NCBI GenBank assembly: GCA_022539475.1
Contig: VCMS01000232.1
Location: 1 to 64,000 of the forward strand
Length of the DNA: 64,000 bases
Direction: 5' to 3'
Source of the DNA: Gracilaria domingensis
Taxonomy: Eukaryota; Rhodophyta; Florideophyceae; Gracilariales; Gracilariaceae
The notes under the pieces are model-generated. The model searched no databases, had not been told where the DNA came from, and was given only the letters and a program-made list of their open reading frames with translations. A program made the translations under genes and the position numbers. Shown piece by piece: positions 1-10,334 of this stretch; position 1 is the stretch's first letter; every line of letters starts with the position of its first letter.

Positions 1-900
1 TCATTCACTGGACCCTCTCAAGACCAAACCAAAAGCGTTAGAGATATATACTCAGTTATTCTAGAATATGCAAAGAAAGACGAGGCAGGAAGAAGTATAT
101 GTCTTGCGAGGGAGAGTATATCTCAGGCGGTACTCTCAAGCGTTCTGATTACAAATCTCTTATTCCGTCGTTCATCGAAACCCCCTTGAAGGTAGGATTG
201 ATCCAGAGGTTGTTTCTATGCAGTCTGTTGGGAACAAGGAGAGCTCTCTTCAAACAGTTACGCAACTTGCATCCAGACAAATTGAAGCTGATTAATACTC
301 CAGAAATCGAAAACCTCTAGTCAGAGACGCTACTCACTGCAATAGAATCATGCACGTCACGTTTATTTCGAACGATACGTACTCAAATCAGCAACTTTAC
401 AAACGCAAATCTATCCCCAATGCAATGCAACTTTTTTGCCAAAGGTTTACATATAGATTTGTCCACGTCGAAGAAAGGCAGGTCACTGAATGGAACCTTC
501 ATAAAGGCAGATCTCCTTTGAATGATGGAGGCCAAAGCATACAAAAACCTTGACGTGGTTTTCCTTTCGTACAGGAATTCTTTGAAATCTGATAGGGAGC
601 GCAGGACAGGGCTTCAATCAAAACAGTTTTCTCTCAGTACTGGGGCGTCGCTTGGACTAGTTATAGGTGCAATCGTGGCGCATGATGTAATGAAAACTCT
701 ATTTCGTCCCTTCGGTGGCAGATTGAAGCCTTTAACGCTCCTCGACAAAGTCGTGTGCAGGAATTCATAGCTCTAGAACTGGGAGTCTGAGGTTCTATCT
801 CGACTCCCAACAGAAGAAAAACTAACACCATTGGCAGCCTTTTATGGCATCTCCGCAACACGTCGATTAATGTCTTCTCTTGTATTGTTGGTGACAGGCC
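1..900 (+). pseudogene. Unrecognised decayed coding relics
   Basis: Protein-like stretches are spread over all three forward frames and no frame stays open beyond about 80 codons. One segment (about 620-700) reads as a hydrophobic glycine-rich helix, and another in a second frame (about 790-870) contains LTPLAAFYG. Both faintly recall the end of the adenylation fold in ThiF/E1 ubiquitin-activating enzymes (PLAAF-GG-AQE), but the AQE residues are absent. I could not join the pieces into a convincing protein. The region looks like an old coding sequence with several frameshifts, and the E1 idea is a weak guess. Confidence 0.2.
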
Positions 901-1850
901 TTTTTAACGGAAGTTGAAGCGATACGATTTCAAAATTGGAACGATAATCATGTGCTACCAGCTCAAGCACACAGGGCTGAACGGTTTTTCATGCCAACCA
1001 TCTGTTTTGCTTTCCGCGACGACTCTCGTCGCCATTCTGTTTCGTAGAGTTTTATACTGAATGAATTTAGCATATAAAAGCTGCTACAAACCCCGTTCTC
1101 TAAACCTCTGAAAATAATGTAGTAGTTAGCCTATCATGACTCCATTTAGTTATTTATGGTGTTTCGCAGAGAGCTCGCTCTATTACCCCTATAAATCCGG
1201 TATTATATGGTCGTTGGAGGCCTTCATCGCTGTTTGTCAGACCGTCACAACGAACAAATTAGATTCAGATATATAAATTGAACGCTAGAGCGGAAGCGCT
1301 CATGCTATTAGATAATACCTTATCTTCATCATCGGTAGAATTTGTATCTTCACGGGAAAAAGTGGTGGCGAGTATTTAAGTAGCTACATACTGTCGTCAC
1401 TCTGTCTTTTTATGCATCTCATCCCGGCGAATTACCACTTTTGTGCGTGAGGGGGTTGGCGTGCTTCGGTGGTACGTCTCTTCGCCACTTTGATCAGTTT
1501 AAATAGTGTAGTGTGTCAGAAACTACACAAATTGTAACAAGGTCGCGTATTGTGTTACTGGTTGAGCATCAATTGGATGAAAAAACTAGTTGATTTATCT
1601 CTAAAAGATCTGTACTGAGCTCGCAACAAAATCGATGCAAGGAATGCAACCGATTGTGTTTTGGGAGGTATCAAAACGCTACAGAATGGCCTCAAAATGT
1701 TCCTTCTAGCAAAGGGTTTTGGTGGACGTAGATTTATGCGAACAATGGTAGCGCTCTCCATTCATGCGTTTTGAAGCGCTCCTAATACTCAAGATATACT
1801 CTAATTAATGTACAGCTTTTTGCCATCCCGCCAATCCACTTAGACAGCGG
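901..1850. other. No gene seen
   Basis: About 950 bases with short, interrupted frames on both strands. I saw no domain motif, strong repeat or hairpin. A minus-strand frame of 68 codons at 1555-1761 has no recognisable content. Confidence 0.5.
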
Positions 1851-1950
1851 TGCCAACGTGTTCGCGGGCGGGTGCATGGTAATGAGTGCAAGAAGTGTTG
1901 AGGAAAGGGTTTTGAGAGGTCTCGGCATGGTGCGAAAATGTGACCAGAAC

Positions 1951-2402
1951 GTGCCCGCCGGCGTGGGGGGGATCGGTTGTGTTAGGGTGGCTACCCTAAC
2001 ACAACCACACCCCCCCGTCCGCGGGCACGTTTTGGCCGGTTTTTTAAAAAATGTGCTTTTTTATGCCCGCGGGCGGGGGGGTCCGTTCGTGTTAGGGTAG
2101 CTACCCTAACACGACCGGACCCCCCCGCCCGCGGGCACGTTTTGGCCGATTTTTTCAAAAATGTGCCATTTCATGCCCGCGGGCGGGGGGGTCCGGTCGT
2201 GTTAGGGTACCTACCCTAACACGACCGACCCCCCCCCCCCGCCCGCGGGCTCGTTTTCGCCTCATTCTAGTAGCGTCCACAGACCTCCCAAAACACACAC
2301 CGCACGCATATCCAGCCAAAACGTAACGTGCCCGCGGGCAGGGTGGTCGAGTTGTGTTAGGGTAGCGACCCTAACACAACTTGACCTCGTCCGCTGCCAC
2401 TA
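1951..2402. repeat. Array of four GC-rich palindromes with TTAGGG/CCCTAA cores
   Basis: Four long inverted repeats lie at about 1951-2028, 2065-2136, 2175-2250 and 2330-2397. Each begins with GCCCGCGGGC or a variant, runs through a G tract into GTGTTAGGGTA, then turns back through TACCCTAACAC, a C tract and GCCCGCGGGC. The second has two 36-base arms centred at 2100/2101 with almost no loop. The first three are separated by a conserved AT-rich spacer (ACGTTTTGGCC followed by T/A tracts and ATGTGC); the fourth is separated by unrelated sequence. A degenerate partial unit may precede them at 1857. The hexamer in the core equals a common telomere unit but is not tandemly repeated. Perfect or near-perfect arms could extrude as cruciforms. 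Confidence 0.85.
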
Positions 2403-2772
2403 CGACAGAATGACATTATGACATGTCTGACGAGGCGCGTCTGCAACAACCCGTCTCCAGCAAACCTCCTTCCGCCGGCAAGGCAAAGTGGTGGAGGTTT
2501 CACCACTTTGGTTTGTCCGCCTACCAACCCTACACGCCTCGCTTCCCCGCCCTCACTTTGTACAGAACAAAAACTCGCTAGTTGTTTGCTTCGCGCCGCC
2601 CTGAATTTCTCGCGAGTGCACCCACTCCACGCCCACCGTCGTCTCGTCGTCCGTCGCGCGTGCTTCGCCGCAGCCGTCATCGCCGCCACCTCGTATGAGC
2701 GTAAATCACTGCTCAATGCTTCCGAAGCATGGAAGCATGGGAGTCCTATAAACGCCCATCAACTCCTCCTCA
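2403..2772. other. Unassigned stretch with one open frame
   Basis: A plus-strand frame is open from 2418 to 2816 (132 codons, starting ATG). Its composition is rich in Ala, Arg, Pro and Leu and it matches no domain I recognise. A minus-strand frame of similar length overlaps it, so composition rather than selection may explain both. It may be the promoter or leader of the ankyrin relic that follows. Confidence 0.3.
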
Positions 2773-4144
2773 ATGAAGGAACTGTTGCAGCGCGGGGAGG
2801 AACAGCATACGGATGACCAGTATCGTCATTGTATATTGCCGCCTTGAAGGAAACCATGGATGTCGTGAACGAGCTACAGCCGCACGGCACCGAAGTGCCT
2901 GAATCAACCTAGGATAAGGACGAAGCGTTGCGTATTGCCGCTCGGTGGCGACAGAAAGACAATTTGAACAAGCTATTGCAGCCCAGCGCAGACGCGCACT
3001 CTGCAACCGAAGATGGATGGAGTGCATTGCATTTTTTCGCCATGAACGGGCACATGTGCGTTGTGAACGAGCTGCAGTACGGCGTTGACGTACAGAGTGC
3101 AACGATAGCTGATGGGAATGTGTTGCATTTTGCTACCTCGAGTGGGCACCTGAACGTTGTGAGAGATCTATTTCAGCGCGGCTTGAAACCAGATGCTGCG
3201 ACCAATGCTGGTCAGAATGCGGTGCATATTGTCGCCCGAAACGGGCACATTGAAATGGTGAAGGAGCTGCTGCATCGCGGCGCGGACGTGCACAGCGCAG
3301 ATCAGGACGGTAAGAATGCGTTGCATCATGCTGCCAGCGATGGAAACATGGGGATTAGGAAGGATTTGCTGTATTTCGGTTTCGACTTGCACAGCGCAGA
3401 CAGCTTCGGTCGGAAAGTGCTGCATCATGATGCCGCATACGGACAGATTGAGATGGTGAAGGATCTGTTGCAGCACGGCTCGGACCTGCATGGCCTAGGG
3501 AACTATCGTCACAATGCACTGCTTTTGAGCGCGGTGAAAGGGCACGTTGAGGTGGTGAAGGAGCTGCTATTGTCGCGTGGCGCCGACTTGTACACCATAG
3601 ACAAGTACGATCGGAATGCGTTGCATCTCAGCGCGATGTATGGATACTTGGAGGTGATGAACGAGCTTCTGCAGCACAGTGTCGCACAGCGCAGACGATC
3701 TCAGAATGCGTCGCATCATGTCGCCCGATAGGGACACATGGAGGTGGTTAAGGTTGACGTGCACAGCGCAGACACTTTGGTCGAAATGTGTTGCATTATG
3801 CCACCCAAAACGAACAATTGGAGGTAGTAAAGAAGCTGCTGTAGCGCGGCGCCGACTTGCACAGTGCAGACAACCATGGTCGGAATGCGTTGCATCTGAC
3901 CGCGATGGACGGACACATAGAGATTACAAAGGAAATTTTGGAGCGCGACGCTGACGTGAACAGCGCAGACATCTACGGTAGCAATTCTTTTCATCTAAAC
4001 GCGATAAAGGGACACGTTGAGATGGTGAAGAAGCGGCTGCTGCAGTGCGGCTCCAATTTGCACTGTGCGGACAACCACGGTTCAAGGCGTTGGATCATGT
4101 TTAACTTATCCTTTCACCTCACAAGCTATCGGCGACTGGTTTAG
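2773..4144 (+). pseudogene. Ankyrin-repeat protein gene, decayed
   Basis: At least ten ankyrin repeats of about 33 residues can be read, with the usual N-ALH-A---GH-E-VKELL--GAD--SAD pattern. The longest open part is 2928-3731 (267 codons, about eight repeats), and a second open piece is 3857-4144. A frameshift near 2845, a TAG at 2910-2912, a TAG at 3729-3731, a further frameshift, and a TAG at 3842-3844 interrupt it. The last TAG sits where the repeats have glutamine (KELLQRGAD), so it looks like CAG to TAG. Ankyrin arrays mediate protein-protein binding, but no partner domain is visible. The reading fails after about 4110, where a HECT relic in the same orientation begins. Confidence 0.85.
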
Positions 4145-4149
4145 TGCCA

Positions 4150-5190
4150 TCTATAGCATCAGTTATTGCGGTCTTGAAGCATCTGCACTGGGTATCGGAG
4201 AAACTAAGCTTTTTGTTCGACTTCTTTGAGCGCAAGCACTGTTGCTTCTTCTACTGCTAAGGTGACTAGAAAGTTCTATGATCCTATTGCGTTGTGTGGA
4301 GGAATTGTGCTCGTGTGGTGCTTTACAGTAGCGAGGGAATCGTCATTTCTAATCCCGTTTGATATCAGAAGAACGCTGTTTCAGTCAACGTCTCTGGGCG
4401 TTTCGCAAGCGCTTCATTTGTTGCAGACGCACAATGAAATGTCAGGGGTGGCGACTAACAGATCTTCTCGACACCAGCATGAAAGCGAAACAAGGAAAGG
4501 GCGTATTCGACGTCAAATGGTTCGAATTCATCGCGACCGAATCGTCGAATCGGCGATCAAGGTGATGAACATGTATTGCTCTCATGGTACAATGCTGGAG
4601 GTCGAATACATCAACGAGGATGGAGCAGGATTGGAACCTACTCTTTAGTTTTACACTCTTACCTCGAAAGAAGTTCAGATGGTAGATCTGAAGCTTTGGA
4701 GAAGTAGCAGTTCGCAGACAATCAAAACAAAGGCAGAATCGGAAACGGCAACACACTTCATTCATCAGATTCGAGATAATGTTCACGTCCCAGTTCGTCA
4801 GTTTTCTACACGACGAAGAAGTCGAAGGCAATCTAACACGGAACCGACAGTCGCAGTTCAGGGCGAGCCTCCAAGCTACGTGGTGCCTACTGGGACAGGA
4901 CTGCTCCCTTCAGGTCTACCAGTAACGATTAGTGAAGCCCAGAAATCTGCGGCTTCGAAGACTTGCTCTTTGTTCCAATTCATTGGTCGTCCTCTGGGTA
5001 AGGCTGTTATTGACGGTCGCTTGCTGGATATGAGGTTTTAGAACACTTTCTCGGAACTTCTCCTGGCATACTTTCGAGTAATATTCGACAGCTGTGAGCC
5101 CTCAAGTTCAGATTCATCAGGATCGTCATCCATCCTAGAAAGTAGATTCGGAAGCAACAAACGCGACAGCTTGGCGATCGAGATGTAGAT
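4150..5190 (+). pseudogene. HECT E3 ubiquitin ligase relic, TRIP12/UPL3 type
   Basis: The reading matches the region entering the HECT N-lobe of the TRIP12/UPL3 family. A helix with VIAVLKHLHW (about 4153-4185, in another frame) precedes KLTAKATR-like sequence, then SFLIPFDIRRTLFQSTS, which corresponds to the conserved FPFDTRxxLF block. Next comes MLEVEYINEDGAGLEPTL, ending at a TAG (4646-4648) where the family has glutamate before FYTL. The same frame continues with FYTLTSKEVQ and DLKLWR, then GRPLGKAVIDGRLLDMRF, and hits a second TAG at 5039-5041. An acidic serine-rich stretch follows. Only N-lobe sequence is present. The C-lobe with the catalytic cysteine is not seen here, so this cannot be an active ligase. 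Confidence 0.8.
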
Positions 5191-5232
5191 CGAAAGAAGG
5201 TGTGGCAGAGATACACTAGCGGGAAATCGGCT

Positions 5233-5886
5233 ATGAAACTGTTGGATAATGTTGACCATCAACTCGCTGTTTCGCTGCAATCAATTACAAGAATGGTGTA
5301 TGACAATGAAGGCGATTGGAGACCAGCCCTTTGTCTGACATTTGTTTTGCCTGGTGATGATTCGATAGAACTTGTGAAACGCGGGAGCAATATTGAAGTG
5401 AATGAGCAGAATGCTGAAGAGTTCGTGAGAAGAGTGACGTACCATGTGCTTTTTGGACTCCAAATCGAGAGTGTGGCTAAGGGACTAGAAAAGTGCGAGG
5501 TACCAACTGAGGAGGAGAACGTGGTGTTGAAGGAATTATGTAACCGAATTAAAAGGATGGGAATGCAGGTTGGAGTTGCGTTGCGCCCGAATACGTCTAT
5601 AAAGGTCGTAGAAGCACTTATGAAGGAAGGAGTTGTAGACATGTTATTGTTGATGACGGTGGAGCCAGGGTTTGGAAGACAGGCGTTTATGGAGGGTGTT
5701 CTTCATAAGGTGCGACATGCATGGGAGTTGTACCCAAGAATAGGGATACAGGTGGATGGGGATATTGGACTGAGTACTGTGAAAGGAGTAGTGAAGGCCG
5801 GTGCAAACATTTTAGTTGCAGGATCTGCCATCTTTGGCTCGAGTAACCCAGCTCATGTCATAGCTGGTTTTCGAAAGGTTGGTTAG
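5233..5886 (+). CDS. Chimeric ORF: HECT N-lobe fragment joined to C-terminal half of ribulose-phosphate 3-epimerase
   Basis: The frame is open from 5200; the first ATG is at 5233 (217 residues). Residue numbers here count from 5200. Residues about 15-98 continue the HECT N-lobe: HQLAVSLQSI, then LCLTFVLPGDDSIELVKRG and NAEEFVRRVTYHVLFG, matching the family's LCLDFTLPG---ELKPGG and LEEYV-LV blocks. From about residue 100 the reading becomes ribulose-phosphate 3-epimerase: RIKRMGMQVGVALRPNT, MTVEPGFGRQAFM, then QVDGDIGLSTV and GANILVAGSAIFG. The catalytic aspartate of the VDG motif is present (residue 186), but the usual VDGGV has become VDGDI. The epimerase N-terminal half, with its metal-binding histidines and first aspartate, is absent, so activity is unlikely. 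The junction is in frame. Gene capture by a transposon or recombination between two relics would explain it. Expression is unknown. Confidence 0.65.
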   Translation: MKLLDNVDHQLAVSLQSITRMVYDNEGDWRPALCLTFVLPGDDSIELVKRGSNIEVNEQNAEEFVRRVTYHVLFGLQIESVAKGLEKCEVPTEEENVVLKELCNRIKRMGMQVGVALRPNTSIKVVEALMKEGVVDMLLLMTVEPGFGRQAFMEGVLHKVRHAWELYPRIGIQVDGDIGLSTVKGVVKAGANILVAGSAIFGSSNPAHVIAGFRKVG

Positions 5887-5962
5887 AGATAGTAGCATAA
5901 AATTATTGTTTATTACATTGTTACCTTTACGTGTTATCACGACTATATTCTCCGTCTCCATT

Positions 5963-6277
5963 GGAGATGTATTTCTCTTGTATCACAACCGGGAAAGGAT
6001 GTGAAAGAACATCAATATATCCCCAGTGGACGCTGAGAAGGAGGATGAACTACTCTACGTGCTATCATTGTTACCGATCCGGTGTCGAGGGGTGACATAT
6101 TCTTTTTTTGTCACAACCCGCACAGGATGTGACGGAAGAAGAAGATGCCCCCAGTCGAGACAGAGGGTGAGCTACTCTAAGTACAATCACTAGTCCCTAG
6201 CTTGCCTCCACTGGCAATATCTTCCTGTTTTGCTATAACCATCGAGTGAGGTTATGGCGGAAGAGAAAAATATCGCC
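5963..6277. repeat. Three tandem hairpin units, about 125 bp each
   Basis: Imperfect stems lie at 5963-6025, 6089-6151 and 6213-6277, spaced 126 and 124 bp apart. In each the left arm ends in an AACC block and the right arm returns from GG(A/T)T(G/A)TG. The third has arms of about 28 bases (GGCAATATCTTCC... against ...AATATCGCC) and a loop of about 9. The three copies differ in sequence, yet each keeps its own arms complementary. The bases after each stem (for example GAGCTACTCTA after the second) are also repeated. The array lies just upstream of the coiled-coil ORF and could be its leader or part of an LTR. Confidence 0.7.
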
Positions 6278-6526
6278 GGTCGAGGCGAGGTGGGTGGGGA
6301 CTATGTGAGAGCGAAAGAGGGGACAGAGGGGTGGCGCTTAAATAGTGGAAGGTGCGGAGCTGTACAGTAGATGTTTTGGCGGGAAATGGGATGAGGGAAA
6401 CAGGGACAATCATGGTGCTGGATATAGCCCGTATGGTTGAACAGTGGGGGTGGACAGCACAGTTTAGCTCGAATGCACTGTATCGCAGCGGAAACTTCGA
6501 TCCAACTACTACTTCTTCTTCTGAAG

Positions 6527-7561
6527 ATGTCGAACGGATACGTGAAGGATGAGGAGCTGTTGGCGCTGTTGGAGGGGAAGGAGGTACCGCCGACGCCGTC
6601 AATAAAGCGGGAAGAGGACGTGATTACGGCGGCTGCTAGGATGTCTCAGAAGGAGGAAGTGACCGATGAAGGAAAGAAGTGTGAGGCGAGGAGAGGGGAT
6701 GGTGATGAGGTGGAGAAGGGTGTAGAATTGGAGGTGGAGGGGGTCGCAATGGAGAGAAGGGGTGCGGTGCATCTGAGTCAGTTAGAGGTTGGAGACCAGA
6801 TAGAGAGTGGAGGCGGAGAGGGTGACAGGGAGATGCGGTTTGTGGGGGAGATGAAGGCGAGGGTGGGGATGTTGGGGTTGGTGATGAAGGAGCAACTGGA
6901 CGATGGAATTGTGGAGATTGTAACGGAAATGGGCGGTGTGGTGCTGAGTGGGCGTGGTAGTGGTGTTTCGGTTGAGGCGATTTCGAGCCTGCGGAATTCG
7001 TTGTCGGTATTGGGAGTAGAGATGAGGAATCATGTGTAGGGGATAGTGGAGTGTGCGGGAAGGGAGGTTAGAGAGTTGCGGGAGGAGAATAGGGTTCTGA
7101 ACGAGAGGTTGGACATGCTGGAGAAGGAGGTGAAGGAGCTGGACAAGAGGCAAAGATTGGTGGAAGAGAAGACGGTGAAAGGAGGTGTGGAGGGAAAGAC
7201 GGAGAAGGGAAGTGTGGGAAGGGTGGCGGTGCAGAAGGGGTCCCCTGTGACACCGAAGACAAAGGGTGGTGGGGTTGTTGATGGGAAGAGCCGTCTGAAG
7301 AAGAGGCGTAAGGAGATGAAGAAGGTGGTTGAGGAGGTATCGTGGGAGGGAGTCGGAGCTCCGGTGGTGACTGGGTTTAGTAGTGCGGCGGAGGTAGCGC
7401 GGACTGCGAAGGGGATTCTGAGGGGACAGGTGGAGAGAAGGATGGGAGGGATTTGAAGCCGCTCTAGGGCGAGGCGGGTATACGTGAAGGGGGAGAGTTG
7501 TCCGCCTGACTTCTACAAAATGACGTTTGCGGAGACCGAGAGAGAGGATGCGAACGCGTGA
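6527..7561 (+). pseudogene. Purine-rich coiled-coil ORF, possible retroelement ORF1/gag
   Basis: From the ATG at 6527 the frame runs 170 codons to a TAG at 7037-7039, continues in the same frame to a TGA at 7454-7456, and goes on in the same frame to 7559-7561. The protein is very rich in Glu, Lys, Gly and Val. Residues around 7060-7165 form a clear coiled coil (REENRVLNERLDMLEKEVKE), followed by a basic patch (SRLKKRRKEMKKVVEE). The tail beyond the TGA has RRVYVKGESCPPDFYKMTF. The coding strand is strikingly purine-rich, so long frames also appear on the other strand. A coiled coil followed by a basic region fits ORF1 or gag of a retroelement, but no zinc knuckle, protease or RT is next to it. 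I do not recognise the family. Confidence 0.45.
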
Positions 7562-7903
7562 TGGGCGAGAAATGGGTAAATAGCGGGGGTGGTGTGGACT
7601 GGGAAGAAGTGATGGGATGATTGAGGTGGGATGCGATTGGCATTGCAAAATGGGAGAAAATGGAAACGCAAACTAGCACGAGTGCAGTTTTGAGAGAGGG
7701 TCGCGGAAAAGAGTGAATGCGGTGGTGCGGCGAAGTAGAACCTCTACAAAAACTAGGGGACCCAAGAACTAAACTGCGCAAAATGGAATTTAATATTCCA
7801 AAATTTCTTAATTTTTTGTGTGCCAGCCTCTGCCACCCCCTGGCGCGCCCCAAATAGCCCCAAAACTAGCTCAGTTTCCAAAGCGAACAGACTATATTTC
7901 ACT
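7562..7903. other. No gene seen
   Basis: The sequence separates the coiled-coil ORF from the truncated end of the Ty3/Gypsy relic. Short minus-strand frames run through it but contain no motif. It may include remains of the missing RNase H part of that relic. Confidence 0.4.
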
Positions 7904-9915
7904 TTACAGAACACAGACGTGTGCGCACGTATGAAAAAGCTGACGAATTCTTTCAAGAAGACCGTCGATGGTGGGGCTGTGTAACAGGATATCATCCAGC
8001 CAAAAGAGCAGTTGACGTAACAGGTCCTTGGGGAACACACCTGTAAGTGCTGATTGCAGATGCGTCGTTGCGTTGGTGGTGCCATGCAGCACTCTCGTGG
8101 GTGAAAATATGCCGTCGGGTGTGATGAAGGACTGTAACGCTTGGGAGTCCTCGTGCAATGGAAACTGCCAGTATCCATGGGACAGATCGAATGAGGCGAA
8201 GAAGCGAGCTTTGGCGAGTTTCAACAGTTCTTGTTCAATGTTAGGCATGGGGTACTGGTGTTTCACAGTGAACTGGTTGATTGGTCGGAGGTCGACGGTG
8301 AAACGGAATTTGGCCGGCCCAGGTTTTGGTACGAGGAGAGGCGCAGAAGCCCACGGTGACGCCGGATTGGAGTAGGCCAAGCCTGCTTTAATGAGTTCGG
8401 TCACAAATTTGTCAAGAAACTGGCGTTGTTCCTGAGAGTACTTGCGTAAACGGACTCGAATGGGGCGAGCATCAGGCGTCAGGATGATCTTCAAAGGCTC
8501 AACTCGGGCTGCTGGGCCAGAAGAGAGGGATGTCCGAAAAATATCGAGGTGCTCTTGGACGATGGCATGCAGAACGCTGGCCTCCTTGGGAGGGAGGTCG
8601 TTGGCAACAGCTGTCGTGACCATTGATTCGGCAGCCTTGCGGATCTCGTCATCCTGGGAGGTGTCGACAGGATCCAGGAGTGCGGGGTCTGGAAACGGGT
8701 CTTCGTAGTGACAGGCGGTGTGATACGCTACCCGAGGACGATCTGGAGCGGCGGATGCTCGCCCATGTTCGGATAAGGTGCGATTGATTCTGACAATCAT
8801 TAGTCGGCTGACATATCCACCAGTGGTGATGGAAGTAGGGTTTCCAACTTCTGAGCAATCCGAACCATTCAAAGCAAACCGATTGTTGTCCAACAAAGTG
8901 TGCGTGTCAACACGAAGGTGCTGCAGTACCGGTTTGCCTAAGAACAGTTCTTCACAATCGAGGTCGTCGTCCGCTACCAAAAACGAAATGTTGAGGAGGG
9001 CTAAGTTTCCGGATGCAAGGTGCAAAATTGTCCTTGGCACTGTCCAAGACCTCGAAAACGAAAAGGTTTAGACGCTTTCTGTATTTCCTTTCTTCAATGC
9101 CACGGAGAGGGAAACAGTTTCAATAGCTGTGATTTTGCCGATACCTTTGATGGCAGCGGACTCCGCGAGCCTCGGAGACACGATGGTATCATCTCTGCCA
9201 TTATCGCATCGACCAGATGAATCTAGAGATGTGGTTCCGTCGGAGACAGTGATGAAACAATCCGAAGAGTTATGCTTTGTCGACGGTTGCACCCTTGCAA
9301 TGATGCCTTGTTTGTTGTCCCTTGCTCGAGATTTCTGCGATTTAGTAGATCGAGCTGGTCCATCGGCGGCCTTCTGCGCGCCCATCTCAGCTTTCAGAGC
9401 GTTCTTCTCGGCGTCGGAAGCTTTGGTACAGTCGTCTATCCAGTGACGTTCTTGTTTGGCTCTGTAGGGTGTGTGTGGGCATGGTGGTGGTCGTGGACGA
9501 CCTCTCTGGTTAGTGGTCGTGGTGCTTGGTGCATCGTTGGCATGAGATCCTGACTCCGGTTCTGATTTGGAACTGTTGTTCCTCCTACGATGAGAGTTCG
9601 TTTGACGAGACCGAGTTAGAGGGCCAATGTCGACGATCTGAAACGCTTCAGCCACCGTCATGGCGTGCTTCATGAATCCCTTAAAATCCTTTCGCAGTGG
9701 AGCATACACTAGTTCCAAATCGGTCTCGAGACGCTATTGCAATGCTTTCGGTTTCACAGCGGATACGATGTGATTCACGGCGAGTTTGTGGTGGTCCGTC
9801 ATGATCCAAGACAGTCCGTGTCTACGGAGAATCGAAACGTACGAGGTGAACAGACTCTTCATCCGTGATCTGGAAGAGTGGTCAGACATATCCATCTTGA
9901 GTTCTCGTTTGACAA
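7904..9915 (-). pseudogene. Element A gag C-terminus, protease-like region and reverse transcriptase
   Basis: One minus-strand frame carries gag C-terminal sequence (KDFKGFMKHAMTVAEAF), a TAG near 9734, a Ser/Pro-rich part with a possible degenerate zinc-knuckle tail (RHWIDDC), then a protease-like block (DGTTSLDSSG...DDTIVS) whose DSG-A motif is disturbed. A TAG at 9068-9070 separates it from reverse transcriptase. The RT part has KFRFTVDLRPINQFT, the fingers/palm block FFASFDLSHGYWQFPL, and FWLDDILL in place of the usual YxDD. The frame ends just after this motif, so the RT thumb, RNase H and integrase are lost. Element A and element B share RT features (PLLVPKPG, RFTVDLR, HGYWQ), indicating related lineages. 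Confidence 0.85.
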
Positions 9916-9920
9916 CTGTG
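9916..9920. repeat. Target-site duplication CTGTG (left)
   Basis: CTGTG immediately before the left LTR is repeated immediately after the right LTR at 14694-14698. Five bases is the usual length for Ty3/Gypsy integration, and it defines the outer ends of element B. Confidence 0.9.
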
Positions 9921-10272
9921 TGTTGTATGATTTCAGCAGCTCTATTGAGCATGCGCGCAAATGCGCGTGTACATTTGCGCATTTGCTCTCTTACTGTGTA
10001 CTCGTGTACAGTTCACTGTATTTAACGCTTTAGTGATAGTCTTGCGTGAGGAACGTATTGCGTGTCTACGCGCTGACGCAAGTTTCTGTTGTGAGGTAGC
10101 AATCACTTGTTGACTCAGCTGACAACTGAGTCAACAAGGGGCAAACATAAAAGCTCCCCACTTCGTGGGGACAACCCGAAAAAGATCAAGGCAAGATCTG
10201 ACGTGTGTGCCCTCCACGATCCTGCGTGAGTCGTTCGCTGCGCGATTCAGCGGTGTCCAACACTGAACAACA
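9921..10272 (+). repeat. Left LTR of element B
   Basis: 352 bp with TGTTGT...ACAACA ends. It contains two internal hairpins: GCAAATGCGC with GCGCATTTGC near the start, and a perfect 13-bp stem (CTTGTTGACTCAG/CTGAGTCAACAAG, 7-base loop) at about 10107-10139. The promoter and polyadenylation signals should lie here, but I cannot pinpoint them. Confidence 0.92.
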
Positions 10273-10334
10273 AAGCGCTTTGTTCTATCGAAAGAGCAAC
10301 AGTGTGAGACATTGCAAAAGTCGTGCAACGAACC

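Noticed and set aside
1951-2402. CRISPR array
   Set aside because: Palindromic units with spacers recall CRISPR repeats, but the units are about 75 bp, imperfect, share similar spacers, and the genome is eukaryotic.
1951-2402. Telomere or interstitial telomeric repeat
   Set aside because: TTAGGG occurs once per arm within a longer palindrome and is never tandemly repeated.
6782-7648. Minus-strand ORF of 288 codons
   Set aside because: It is the complement of the purine-rich coiled-coil frame; its His/Pro/Leu/Ser composition follows from strand skew.
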